Shown piece after piece: positions 22,601 through 37,600 of a stretch of 64,000 bases of DNA. Each line of letters starts with the position of its first letter. Position 1 is the first letter of the stretch. The position numbers were made by a program, and so were the translations under genes. The notes beneath the pieces are model-generated. The model searched no databases, was not told the DNA's origin, and saw only the letters and a list, made by a program, of their open reading frames with translations. The DNA is from Pieris napi (Eukaryota; Arthropoda; Insecta; Lepidoptera; Pieridae): positions 5,341,662 to 5,405,661 of the forward strand of contig NC_062256.1 in assembly GCF_905475465.1 (NCBI RefSeq). Reading direction: 5' to 3'.

Positions 22601-25600
22601 GAGGTGAGAGGTCAACAATATAGTTATTATGTGCTCTACTGTATTGGAAAGTTATCGAACGTTCAATCTGCAAATCATAGGAATAGGTCGATGTTTTCTC
22701 ACGGTTTGCGAGTACATACTCCTTACTGACCGCCGGAACCAGTTTCTGCAATTTAAAGACGCCCTGCGTAGACGTAAAAAACAATTTGTTTACGTATTAG
22801 ATAATAATGAGATTTTGAGTGAGTGACGGCATGTTTTTAAGACTTAAAAAACGAATAACTAGGATTTTTCGACCAAAAAGATTGCCTGTTTTTTGTTTTA
22901 AACCAAAAATATTGTCTGTTTAAAAGTAATAGTTAAAATATAACCACATCGTATTAACCGCGTAAACCGCATTTTTATCTGTGTCCATTTCTATTGAATA
23001 TTCGTCCGTCGTAGGTAATAAATTCTCACTTTGAGATCTTTTTTGATTTTGATTTTGTATCTTTTATTGAGATTTTATTACTATACGTGTACCATACCAG
23101 CCTTAACAAGGTCACATTATGTGAACTGTGTGTCTGTCCGTCATTTGTAATAACAGAAGATTTTTAAATCGTATCTAAATTTTGAAGCTACAAGGTCTTA
23201 TAGATTTGACAGATTTATTAATTAATGCTAAATTAATCATTTTATTGAAACATGATCAAACCTGCACGACAAATAAGCTTTTAATCAAGAAAGCTTTGCG
23301 ATAACCTTAAATATCTTATCAATAAATTACTTGCACTGTTAAAAAAGATTTCATCAAATCACCATAATGTCATAGATTTTAGATAAAACAATGTTTTAAA
23401 TAAATAATATATTAGAACAGTGTTGGCCTAGTGGCTTCAGTGTGCGACTCTCATACCTGAGGTCGTAGGTTCGATTCCCGGCTGTGCACCAATGGACTAT
23501 CTTTCTATGTGTGCATTTAACATTCGCTCGAACGGTGAAGGAAAACATCGTGAGGAAACCGACATGTCTTAGACCCAAAAAGTCGACGGCGTGTGTCAGG
23601 CACAGGAGGCTGATCTCCTACTTGCCTATTAGATTGAAAATTGATCATGAAACAGATTCAGAAGTCTGAGGCCCAGACCTAAAGAGGTTGTAGCGCCACT
23701 GATTTATTTTATAAATATGTATAGGTAACGTTATAAGAAACTAAAAACTTCGACCGCAATGCGTAACGAGAATCCTGGCTTCAATTTCCAACAAAACAAT
23801 AACTTATAATCGATACAGCGGAAATGCAGCATTGTTGCTTACGGTACTTGTAAATCACAAAATCGCAATACCTGGTAACAATTGTCACCGAATACAGTGC
23901 ATACACTCATTTGTTTATTGAATACATTATAAATTTCCGGCACAATAACCAATAAACACTGTACCATACATGTATTGTGACAGCCCGATATGGATGTGCC
24001 AAACGTCACTTAAGGTCTCGAGGTTAGAAGCATTTGAATAATTGAATTTATAATCTATATCTAATATATAAAGTTCTCGTGTCACAATGTTCGTTCCCAA
24101 ACAAAAGAAAAAAATATGGTTCGAAAAGGCTCGACTGATTCTTATGAAATTTTTATACATATTAAGTAAGTCTGAGAATCGGGTACTATCTTTCAAACCC
24201 CTAAGTGATAAGGGGTGTCCACCCCAATTTCTTTTAATTGTTTACAAATACATATATAAATACATACATACAACCCCTAATTTTCACACCTCTATTTTTT
24301 ATTATTTATAAAAATAACTATTTTTATTGAACTAAAAAAAAATTTCCTAATTTACATGGCAAAACAATGTTTGCCGGGTCAGCTAGTAGTATATAAAAAT
24401 CTCACAGCGTTTGTAACCTAACTCCTCTGAAATTTATGAAATTATTTAGTGTTAGAATTTTGTCTTAAAGTATTATATTTGTTAGAATTGGATCTTAAAG
24501 TATTTCCTATAGCTAGCCATTATAATAATTGTTCCCTTTAATTTTTTATTCTTAATACCGAAATAAGTGCTGTAATATTCAATACAGTTGTCGATATAAG
24601 AAAAATTACACATAGTATAGCAAAAAACGTTTACCAAAATTCAAAAATCATTTAATCATATAGGTAACATATTGTATTGTATGACTCGTCAGTAAAGAAA
24701 TACATATTATAGCTTCTAATTTTACATTTAGTGCCAGTTCTCAAATCAAGGGCGTAGAACGGAAAAGAAGAACTGGCAATAAACTCTCCGCCACTCTTTT
24801 TAATCGCCATGTTTTTTTTTTATATAACGTTTGTAAGGAGCTGCAACCATTACACCATGTTCCACAGACATCTTAATTCTTAAGTAATAAATAATAATAA
24901 CATAAATTAAATACAAAGAATTGTCCTCTATCAGCAGGAGGCATGGTGAAATAGGAGTACACACTTACATTCTCGTGGGAACAACACGCAAACACATACC
25001 GAATCAGTAAATCTATATCTAATATATAAAATTCTCATGTCGCGGTGTTTGTAGTTAAACTCCTCCGAAACGGCTTGATAGATTCTGATGAAATTTTGTG
25101 TGCATATTGGGTATGTCTGAGAATCGGACAACATCTATTTTTCATCCCCCTAAATGTTAAGGGTAGTCCTTCCCTATTTTTTTTTTAAATTTTTAGATTT
25201 TTTTAAATTTTAATTTTTTTATGATACAGCATTAAAAAATACATACAACCCCTAATTTTCACCCCTCTACGATCAACCCCTATTTTTATTATAAATGATA
25301 AACATGGCAAAACGACATTTGCCGGGTCAGCTAGTAAAATATATATTTGTTAAACTATGGGTTTTCGGTTGCAATACTCATTAATACGGTGAAGGACGGC
25401 CGGTTAGAATAAGATTCAAGGTCGAAACTTAGCACTAAGTTTATTAGTAAGAACTTCGTACGTCTAATACGTTCTTAACAAGTTATATTTAGCGCTTAGT
25501 CTGGACTGAGAGTCACCCTTATATACAAAGACGACGGTTTTATTTCGTGGCCCATTGAAGGTTCACGGGACTGCGAACTACTTATGAATTTTGTTATTAT

Positions 25601-28600
25601 TTATTTATTTTTACGACACACGAGACTCAATGGCTTGAATGACGTGTAGATTGGTAAATGTCAATGATGTACAGTCATACTATTATTATTTGTGTTTGGA
25701 TAAGTGTTAAATTTTAAAAGAAATACAGTTTAGATGAAGTAAATAAATACCTAAAAAGTGTGTGACTAAAAACCACTCGTCACACACTTTTTAGGTATTT
25801 CCTTCTTGAATTAATTTTTTTTTTTAATGTTGTACTTTCTAAAGGAAGGAACTTACGGAAGGTATTGTTGTATGAATTAGATTGAAATTTTGTAACTAAA
25901 ATAAATTATTATATATATTAAAACATAAATTATACTTTTATAGTTAAATCGCGTCAATCAATTATTCTTTATTGATCTTACAGATTATTTACATAAAATT
26001 ACAGATTTTTTTAAAATCTAGTAATATTATTGAAATAGTAGGTAATGATTATAATTTTCTCTTTAAAATCAATTAAATCTTTCAATGCATTCAATTTCAT
26101 TTGAACGGCACCATTTTTATATGTAAATCTATCTTTTATGCGGTGACACTTTCAATCAAAGTAACTAGAGCCTCAGAAAGATTTTGGTATAAATTAATAT
26201 TAAAAAAAAAACCTTAAAAGTAGCTCAAAAGCCTAGAGCACTTTCTTCATTACATAAGCGTAATGCTTGAAACAGCGTAAACAATGCAAAACAAAAACAT
26301 ACGAAGAAAAAGATGTGTCCGCCGTGCGGAACGAAAGAGCAAATGGAAAGCGTTTGACTATGTAGGTTTGTGATTTGTAAACTCTCCATCACAAATTCAA
26401 CCGATATAGAAATCTGCGCCCGTACTCTGTAACTTCCAACTGAATCGACGTTTTTGTATGAATTATTTGACCGCTGTCGGTATATTTATGGGAAGTTTTT
26501 TTTAATATAGAACAGGGGGCAAACGGGCAGGAGACTCGCCTGGTGTTAATTGATCCACCGCCCATGGACACTCAACACCAGAGGGCTCGCGAGTGCGTTA
26601 TTTTTTAAGAATTGGTACGCTCTTTTCTTGAAGGACCCGAAGTCGAATTAGTTCAGTGGTTACATATAGTGGCGGTGCGCGGCAACTGCCTTAAAAACGC
26701 AGAGTTTAAGAGCTTTGCTTACAGAGTAAGGGTCCTGATAATTATGATATAATAACGCTAAATCGTCCACGAATATTTATAGATACCAAGAGTCAACGTT
26801 ACATTGAAATGACTTTTCATTCGATTTTTGAAAATTCTTATGTAATCTGTGTGCAACTTGGTGATCTGTGAAAGTGTTTTCTGACATTTGAGATGTATGT
26901 GCCTACGACATACATACAAAGATTCTTATTACTTATTAATTTACTTATATAAAAACTTATTAGTTAGAGTGAATGAAATGTACGAATTATACTAAAGTTT
27001 TTAAGACTTTCGAATTATCTATTAATCGTTTATACTCGTTAAATAATATTGTATGTAGCTATTGTCAATTGAAATGGGATATAAAATATATACCCACTAG
27101 CAGACCGGCCAAGCGTTGCTGTGGCTAAGGTTTTTGTTATATTACATAGTAGTTCCCTTGAATAACTATATTCAAACGGTAGGAGAACACCAGTCATGGG
27201 GGCCAACATGCTTTTTCATGCTTTTTTGTGGTAGACCATTAAACTGTAGCTTATGTGAAACGTTGGTACGTTCAACATAGCGCCATCTGTTAGAATTGTG
27301 ACTATCAAATAATTAACAAATAATTTGCAATAAAATAATATTGCGGGTATAAATTGAGATGTAAGCTATCCTATCTTTTAAGTTAGATCAAACCGCACAC
27401 GGTGTGCAAATTTGATTGATATCGGTTCCGTAGTTTAGGAGTCCATAGCGGACGAACAACGTGACACGTAATTTATATATAAGATAATATTGTTGATTGA
27501 AAAGTGCGATGTAAATATAAATTTACAATTTCGCATCGCTTTAGAATTGTTGCTTCCATTTTAAACAACTTCAGGGCCGATCCAGATTTTGCTTTTATGG
27601 GCTATTAAGTACTTTAATGTAACAACCCAATCGCAATTGCATCGATCGCCAAAATAAACATTCGACGAATTCATCATTACTTTTTAATCACCCTTGACTC
27701 AGTTTGACTTTACTCATTGGTCTAGTGGTTAGTACCCTGACTGCGAATCCATGGGTCCCGGGTTCGATCCCCGGCTGAGACGAACATCGATGTGATGAGC
27801 ATTTGGTGTTGTGCTTAGGTCTTGGGTGTTTAAATATGTATTTATATGTCTATCTATCTATAATATGTATGTATATCCGTTGCCTAGTACCCATAACACA
27901 AGCTTCACCAGCTTAGCATGGGACTAGGCCAATTGGTGTGAATTGTCTTTAATAAAAAAAAAAGTATTGAAAGGCGGATAAATAAAGATGGGGTAACATA
28001 CTTCGTACTATGACAGGAGTCGTCCATACTAGGGTCTTCGCTATATTTTCACCGTACGAAGTTAATTACGATCATAAGAAAAATATTGTCGGGATCATTG
28101 TGAAAGGGGATCTTGAAATCAGTGGCGCTACAACCATTTTTTAGGCCTCAGAAATATTTTTCATTATCATTTATCAATCTAATAAGCAAGTAGGTGATCA
28201 GCCTCCTGTGCCTAACACACGCTGTCGACTTTATTTGGGTCTAAGGAAAATCGTTTTCCTCACAATGTTTTCCTTTACCGTTCAAGCAAATGTTAAATGC
28301 GCACATAGACATAGAAAGTCCATTGGTGCACAGCCTGGGATCGAACCTACGACCCCAGTCGCGCGCTGACACTAAGCCAATACTGCTCTCTCAAAGGCAT
28401 GTACAAAACTAAAAACAGTACTAAAACAAGTAAAATAATAACAGAAATTCTACCGTACCGTACCTATTTAAACGGTTATAACAAAAAATTCAATTACTTT
28501 TGATTAATTTAAAGACCTTTGTCAAGATAACATTAAAAATGCTTTATTCCAATGCGAATAAAAAAAAACAAAAACACGCAACAGATCTGTACCGGAAGGC

Positions 28601-31600
28601 CTCTAGATGAGCGGAAATGTACCGGCAATTGTAATCTCTCCATATTATTTATATAATTGCAACATGCTTTCTTTTTGAGAGCATACTTCCGGTGTTAGTC
28701 ACTGATACAATATCTGTTAACAAAAGATGAATAAATCTGTATAATTGAGCAGTAGTCTCAACTTTTAACCCTGACCTTTCGTTAGCCCCAGCTGTGCACC
28801 AATGAATTCTACTATATGCGCTTTAAATACTTGCTTATACGGTAAAGCATCGCAAGGAAACCGGCACCTCAAATATCATTTGAATCCTTAAAGGCCGATT
28901 TACATTATCTTAGTGTTTAGGAGAGTGCTTTAGTACAACTTGAAAGGCAAGTTCTTTAGCGTAGCGTTTACTAAAGCAAGTAGCGTTTACATGTTTCAAC
29001 TAAAGTACTATCCTAAAGCACTCTCCTAAACACTAAGATAATGTAAATCGGCCTTAAGACAAAGACGGCTAATCACCTACTTGTATATAAAGATACATAC
29101 ATCATACACCAAGGCTTGTAACCAGATTTATAGATTTTCATACTTTATCCGTATGTATCATATGTCATAGTCGTCGTATCATCGTATATATCATATACGT
29201 ATACATAATAAAAATCAAAGGTGATTTAAGGCGTCAGAACTACTGGTTCTATTAAAAAATAAAATAAATCAGTGGCACTACAACCTTTTTAGGTCTTGGC
29301 CTTAGATTTTAAAATTTGTTTCATGATCATTTTTAAATCTAATAGGCAAGTTACGCCGTCGACTTTTTGGGTCTAAAACATGTCGGTTTCCTCACGATGT
29401 TTTCCTTTACGGTTCGAGCAAATGTTAAATGCGCACATAGAAAATAAGTCTATAGGTGCACAGCCGGGGATCGAACCTACGATCTCAGGTATGAGAGTCG
29501 CACGTTGAAGCCACTAGGCCAACACTGCTCAACTGGTTATTAGAACCTTTTTTGTGTTAAATAATACGTCTAACATTCCATGACATAGCTTTTTTTAAGA
29601 CAGTTCTTGCTGTGCATCACCAATTTATGGAACAAGCCTGCCATTCCAGGTATTGTCTAATCGTTACAATCTTCAAGAGATGAGCATATATTAAAGATCG
29701 GCAACGCATTCGCAAACCACCTTGTCGTAGGTGTCCATGCACTTTACTCAAAATACTGCCTACTCTATTGCCTCCTGCTCTTAAAAAAGAGAAAGTCATA
29801 AACAATCATAATTACACTACGACCGAATTAATACCGATGAAACCGCAGAAGTCTGGAAGAAACTGACTTCAATTACTTTTTTCTCGTCTTATGATATTCT
29901 TTGTGATGTAAATAAATTGTTTATTACTAAACATAATGATCACATTACAAAATCACATCACATTGTGAGTTCAAGGTTTAATCAAACTTAAAGAGCAGTT
30001 TACATTTATAATTAGAACGCGCCATAAGTTACAAAACTCTAAAAATTATTAAGATTTTGTGACAGTAAAGTCGTTTAAAATGATTAACGTTATACGGTAC
30101 AAACTTCAACAAAAACTCCGACCTCTCCGACCGACTCCAAACAAAAAAAGAATAAGTTCCGCCGACCATTTCGTGAATCACTAAAGATGAACATTCCCTC
30201 CGCTTAGAGGTAATACCAAAATATCGCGTTAACTCCTTAGTGGGACACATTGCGTGACTTTATTCATAATGCCCTCTTTTTCAAAATATAGTTTCGGAAA
30301 TCGAGAATAGGATTATAAAAGTGACAAATTCACTATTATATCTAATATATAAAATTCTCGGGTCACAATGTTAGTTACCATACTCCTCCGAAACGGCTTG
30401 ACCGATTTTTATCAAATTTTATATGCATATTCACTAGGTCTGAGAATCGGCTACTATCTATCTTTCATCCCCCTAAGTGATAAGGGGTGTCCATCCCAAA
30501 AAAAAATTTATTCTTTAGAGAAAAAAATATTTTTATTTTTTGATGATACAGCATACAAAAATACATACAACCCCTAATTTTCAACCCTCTACGATCAACC
30601 CCTATTTTTTATTATAGTAGATAGTTATTTTTACTGAACTAAAAAATGTTTCCTAGAAATAATATACATGCCAAAACAACGTTTGCCGGGTCAGCTAGGA
30701 TTATATATTATATTTGAAAAACTAATTTTATATTTAATTGGTCCATGGACGATTAATTTGAAACCATAAGTGGATATGAATATTTTAAACATTCATTATA
30801 ATAGTTTTATGCATAAATTTTATGATAGTTACAGACGCTAGCACTCATGTTAACTTTACAAGCTCACTACTTAAATATGGACAAATATTATTCTCGATTC
30901 TAAAACCGCACTAACAGTTTTAAACGATCTTCAGAATAATTATTATTATTATATTTTATGCTAGTTCCAAGTACTTCAAAATGTTCACTAAATACACTCA
31001 CAACTTTTTTAATATAATGGTCAGGAAGCTCATCTGATGTTAAGTGAGACCGCCGCCTATGGACACTCAATGCCAGATGGCTCGCGAGTGCGTTGCCGGC
31101 CTTTTAAGAATTTCTAGATTAGTCGATATTTCCTTGAAGGACCCTAAGTCGAATTGGTTCGAAAATAATTCAGTGGGCAGCTGGTTCTACATAGTGGTGG
31201 AGCGTGGCAGAAACTAACAAACGCTCAGTTGTGAAACGACGGCCGTCGAGGTCATAAATTTAAAATAAACAAACCAGATTTTACTCGATTCAAAAGCCGA
31301 ACTTATAGTTTTAAACGATTTTCGTAATAATCTCTAAACAAATTTTAAGCTTCGTGGCATCAACGCAAACAATCTTATCAGTTTATCCGCAAAGCTGAAG
31401 CCGGAAGATAACATTTTTTTCACTGAAATTTACTAATTTTATATAACACTAGCTGGCCTGGCAAACATCGTACCGCCTAACAGTCGATTCTTTATTTTTT
31501 TTTAAATACTAATAATACTATTCGGGACACCGGTCTAGCTAGTAAGATAAAAAAAATAAAGTTGATAAGACAACAAATACATTATGTCAAAAAATAAAAA

Positions 31601-34600
31601 TTTACCTTCCCGGAAGTGGAGGGGCCACTAACACTTAAACTTTATGGTATGGTATTAAAGTTCAAATTGACTTTTAAGTATTATTACGAATCTTTTGTAC
31701 GGGATTTCTATATTGCCGTACAAAAGATGTGTGAAGAAAAAGTCCCGTAGAAGAAGTGTTGTTTTTAGACTTTTTCACTCGATTTTTTTTAATTTTTCTC
31801 TCCATAAGAACCATCCTTGTACTTCAAGGAATATTATAAAAGGCGTTTAGGCGTTGTTGAGTTATGCGCTTACCAACACATTTTGCGATTCATTTTTATA
31901 TTATAGATTCCTAATTACCATAATATATAAACATGAATGACAAGTATTTTTTCGTATTAATGAATGCATATCTATATTGTGTGTAGTATAATATTCTCTT
32001 TGATTGTTGTGTTAATAATAATATCTAAATATTGAAATAGAAAAGTTACAAACGGTTAATGTATGGAAATTTGAATGCCTATGAACAAAACATAAGCAGA
32101 GCGGAAGAATCGACTTTCCTTAGCTGTCATACAAGTATCATATTAACATATTACTTGACGAAACTAAATAAATAAATCAGTGGCGCTACAACCTCTTTAG
32201 GTCTTGGCCTCAGATTTCTGAATCTGTTTCATGATCATTTTGTAAATCTAATCGGCAAGTAGGTGATCAGCCTCCAGTGCCTGACACGTCCACTGTTTGG
32301 GTCTAAGACATGTCGGTTTCCTCACGATGTTTTCCTTCACCGTTCGAGCAAATGTTAAATGCGCACATAGAAAGAAAGTTCATTGGTGCACAGCCGGGGT
32401 TCGAACCTACGACGTCAGGCATGAGAGTCGCACGCTGAAGCCACTAGGCCAACACTGCTCTAGTTTATTTATTAAAATTTAAGCCTATTAAAAAAAGAAG
32501 TAGAGCAGTGTTCATCTAGTGCAGTGTTTCCCAACATTTTTTGTGCCATGAACCATGTGCCATGAACTTAGCCTACCTAAAATATAATTGTGGAATTAAG
32601 AAATTTAAATGATAGGTTTTAGGAAGAAATCACTAGGAAATTGATAACGAAACAATAAGTAAATTTTCAAAACATAATGAAAATCTGAAATTTCAAATAA
32701 TTTTAATAAAGATTTTTCCTTATTAATTTAGTGAGATCCTTGCGCTTGATGCCGCACAGAGATTTTATATTAGGTTCCAATTTGGTTAGCTTCAGTCTCA
32801 TGTCTCTGTTGTGTTTTATCCAGCTGACTTCGATTGTTCCCCAGTGGGGGGCCGGCCCCACGTTGGGAAACACTGGTCTAGTGGCTTTAGAGCGCGATTC
32901 TCATTCCTGAGGCTGTAGATTCGAACGCAGGCTGTACGCATTAAGTCTCGCTCGTACGGTAATGGAAAACATCGTGAGGTAACTGCCAAGTCTTAGACCC
33001 TAAAAGTTGACTGCGTGTGTCAAGCCAACAAGGCTGATCATCTACTTTCCTATTAGAAAAAACAAATGATCAAGAAACCGATACAGAAATCTCAGCCTTT
33101 AAAAGGTTGCCACTGTTTGTTTTAATAATAAATAATTGTTTTACACAGCTTATGCATAAGTGCAACTTTAGAAGGAATCCAATTGATAATAAGAATTCTT
33201 TATATGGAAATGTGAGTGGGTGTCCGTGTTATGTTACTCACTGGTCGACGTATTTTCTTACAGATTCCAATTCCAATTATATTCCCAACAAGGCAATTTG
33301 AATCTATCTACTACCTACTATATTATTTCAATATTGTTCAGATACGTTTATTTGTTACTGTTGTGTCAAAACCCCGCGAAGTATGACCAGAACATTTTCA
33401 TTGTGTTTATAATAATTATTACTTATTTCAAATTATTGATCCATATTTTGTTAAGTTAGTAACCATTCAATTACTTAACAAAAGTATCTATGGTAGTACG
33501 GACAGCGTACTATCTTCTTAGAATTACACGATTAGAAAATAATATAGCTTTTTCATATTATTTTCTATTATCTCTGGTATATTACATCATTTTCTTTTCT
33601 ATAATCCCCTGGTATATAAACAATGGTTGTTATAGAAACAGATATATTGTCAAAATACCTGGTATTTCGTGGTATTGGGTGAAACTTTATCATGGTAGTA
33701 TTGTTTTATGTTCACCCATTGGAACGTCATAACATTGAGATACCCCACATGTTTCAATGAAGCTAAATTTGTTACAATGGAGCTCTGCTATTGTACACCT
33801 GTTTATAAACCAATTGAGGTGTTTACATTCCAAACTTTTTTTTAAATTTAACTTTAGCTGCTTTAAAAATGTATTCTTTTAATACATAATTTTACGTTAC
33901 GTTAGTATTTGCAATAGTATACATACAAGTATGTATGAACAGATAGAAAATGTTAAAATTATTTGTGATATATTCCCGTTTATATTATATTCCTTTAAAT
34001 CATCTTAGGAAATAGTCCAAGTATCATTAATTGGTTTAGTATTTTTTGAGTTAATTCCTTTGTGTGTGTACATATATAACACGAATTTAAAGTCAGTAAA
34101 ATTCCTAAAATTATTTTATTACGCAAGACAAACAAAATTTTTAATTAATCTACTTAAAAATTCTAATGACTTCATTTTAAGAGAACCACTGTGACTCTAA
34201 ATAAAGTAGAAAAATATATAAATACTGTTGAAACAATCAGGTTCAGATATCTTAAACATGCCGTCACTGACCATTTACTCATACATTGCATAAGCCACCG
34301 CAAATATTTCATTAGCTTGAATAAACGAGGAATTAATAACACAAACAGAGAATGCTTAAAACGCAAATTGGTGCTTCAATAAACGGTTACTGAACTTAAT
34401 ACGCATTCTACGTAAAATGTAATAAATTTTTGACGTTAAACGAGACCTTAAGTCTTCTGAATAAACTCTGGAATGCTTCTATTAAATTATTGGTATAATA
34501 ATATCATGTGGTGCAATTTAGTACAATTAGTTAATGAGTTTATGTAAAGGGCATTGAACCTAGTCTAGATTTGAAATATATCTTTAGTAAACTTAAATAC

Positions 34601-37600
34601 ATATATACGAAGTTCAGTAGAAAGTAATGAGATGATTGTAGAGAAAAATTAAAAGTCAAAAGAAGACGTTTACGAGACTTGGGGTATTCAGGAACGCTTA
34701 GGGTATGTTTCACAATGTACGGATAAGTTCTACATAAGTTCCAAATTAGCTATTTATTACTTATTGGTAGGATAACCACTATTGTTGCGTTTCACGACTG
34801 TCAGATAGCGCTATTCGTCACATAAAGTCCATCATAAGTTATGAGTCCGATGAATGTCAAATAGCACAATTTATCTTCCAAATAATTTATATGTTGCATA
34901 GCTATTTGGTACTTTATCCATATATTGTGAAACAGACCCTTAGTCTAAGTTCCCTACATCGAAAATGTATTGGATTTTGACATACAAAAGTCATATCGTA
35001 GTCTCAATTGTGCACCGTACTTACGGCCGTAAGACTAAAATATATTTTTTGTTATCCACTATCTCTGCTGCATTGAAACTACACATTATATAGCCTATAA
35101 AATTATTGGTAAAACTACGCCACTTATAAATTTTTCAATTAGAAGTAGTTCCTGAAGTTAGCCTTGAATTCAGCTTTATAAGTTGGTATTTATTATTATT
35201 ATGTTTGGTAACATTTTTTTTATAGGTCTACCTACTACCTTATAGAAATTTGCGGGTATAATTAATTTATAATTAATTGGTATAATTATACGTTGGTATA
35301 ATTATATATATATGGTATTATATATATAGTATATGTATAATTATACGTTGGTATAATTATATATATATGGTATTATATATATAGTATATAGAACATTCGA
35401 ATACACCTTCAGAGGATGTTGTTTAATTTAAACAATGCGTCGTGAGGCCGTGTGTCACGACCATGAAAAAACATGGTGCGGGTTATTTTATATTCATAAC
35501 GAAATCGGAACGCGCTTTTCGGAATGAAGGCTTATATTTTGGTAGAATTTATAAATGAGATAACCTTATTCATAAAAACTTAATCAGTCTAATTGTATTA
35601 GTTTTAGTAGTCTTTCGTCGCCTACTGTCAAATTGTTGTTTGAAATAAAAGATAAATAAAGTGCCACATACTTTTCTGGGCCGGTAAGAGCGTCTCTGTC
35701 ATGGATATAAGTAGGATTAAAATTAACGATTATATGGGGAATAATATGAAGTCATGCTTACTTAATAATTTATTGAAATGTCTTAAAAAAACAATGTATA
35801 CTACTTATCTGGAAAATACAGTTCTAGGTTTAAATAAAATGTGACACAAACTTAGGAACAATTGATATTATAGGTTTTGTTACTGCACTATTAATATATA
35901 TTTTAAGATACCTAGCAATCAGCACCGTTCAATAATTAAAACTTTACCATTGTAATTAATAATGCAAGGAATAAAAATAAATACGTAGTTGAATTTTTAT
36001 TAGATGTTGGTAGATAGTAAAATTATTTATTGTACGCGCCAAAATGGCGGATGTACCAATTTCAGCCGCCGACCAAGAAAAGTATGTGGCACTGTACGAG
36101 TATGTTGCTGTTTTTATGAATAAGGGATATATTTTGTTTCGTAAGTTCTATAAAAGGTTTTGGTATGTCTATTGACGTTAAAGTAGTTAAGTGATGTCAA
36201 AAATCTTTATCTTATTGAAGGCATACGCGAACCTATATATTATATTATATATAGTAAATAGTTTTAATTATATAATAGCTATATGCTATAAATAATACGG
36301 TATAGACGCATTCTCTGTTTGGTTGATAACTTTCTTTTGGTTTAAGACAAGCCAGTTTCCTCACGATGTTTTCCTTCACCGCACAAGCAAATGTTACTCA
36401 CGCACAAGAAAAATATATATTTTCTGCTAGATTTATAGAGTTCGGGGCAAGAACGACACAAAACAACGGTATTCATCAAAAGAAATCTAAACCTAAATTA
36501 TTAAATTAACGAAAAAATTATTAAACAGCCGTCTTCATTGAATATTTGACCTAATACAGAGGTCTTGCTTTATTTCGTAAGACTTAATTTTAGTATCAAA
36601 TTAAAGTACGTATAAAAAGTGCAAATCAAAATAATTGCTCGCCTCCCATAGAGCGGCGCGTGCGATAAAGAATTTCTGAATAATTGCCCCTTCATTACTG
36701 CTTTCGTCTGACTATGAGCTCATTAAAATGTATGATTTAATCACAACGGCGTAACTGTTAATTGTTCTGTTTCCACTAACAAACTATATTTAATAAGCGA
36801 TTTTAAAACTTGAAAGAGTTTTGTAAAATAACAACCGAGCAGTGTTGGCCTAGTGGCTTCAGGGTGCGACTCTCATCTTGAAGTCGCAGGTTCGATAACC
36901 GGCTGTGCACCAATGGACTTCCTTTCTATGTGCGCAATTAACATTCGCTCGAACGGTGAAAGAAAACAACGTGAGGAAACCGGCCTGCCTTAGACCCAAA
37001 AAGTCAACGGCTGCGTCAGGCACAGGAAGCTGATCACCTACTTGCCTATTAGAATAACAAATTATCATGAAACAGACACAGAAATCTCAGGCCTAGACAT
37101 AAAAACGTTATAGCGCTAATGATTTATTTATTTAATAACCCATTCTCGTTTATCTACGGTTTTTCGAAACCTTTCAAATCGCGTATACTTAGCTTAAAGA
37201 GATTAGCAGTGAAATATTGATTCCCACGTCCGTTTACACTAGTTAGCCTAATCAAATGTACATGAACTCTTCAAACAAAGTTGAGGAAATGAAACATTTA
37301 TCCCTTTACAAACCAATAGTTAGACCTTTTAAATTGATAATTGACATTAATTGAATAATAACGTAAACAATTTTGACCAAAACTTCAATTAATTCGATGG
37401 GTTGACCTAATTAATATTTTCTATTTACAGATGCCCGCTATTGAGTCATGACACGCGACAACTACGAGATGAATAACAGACTATCCCGTGGCGGATCTCT
37501 ATTTGGTGGCGACCCCCAAACGCAACTGAGAACAGCCCTACGGACCAACGACTATGCGACCTTCAAAAAGTTAGTCGGCTATGGCGCTGTCGATCTTGAA

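Noticed and set aside
27712..27790. Possible functional tRNA gene (A and B boxes)
   Set aside because: No complementary acceptor stem, a SINE body follows directly, and a second copy exists at 18021-18264.
36043..36105. Start of a host gene ([14 protein letters not shown])
   Set aside because: It overlaps one arm of an inverted-repeat element and I could not find a downstream exon. Kept only as a low-score finding.
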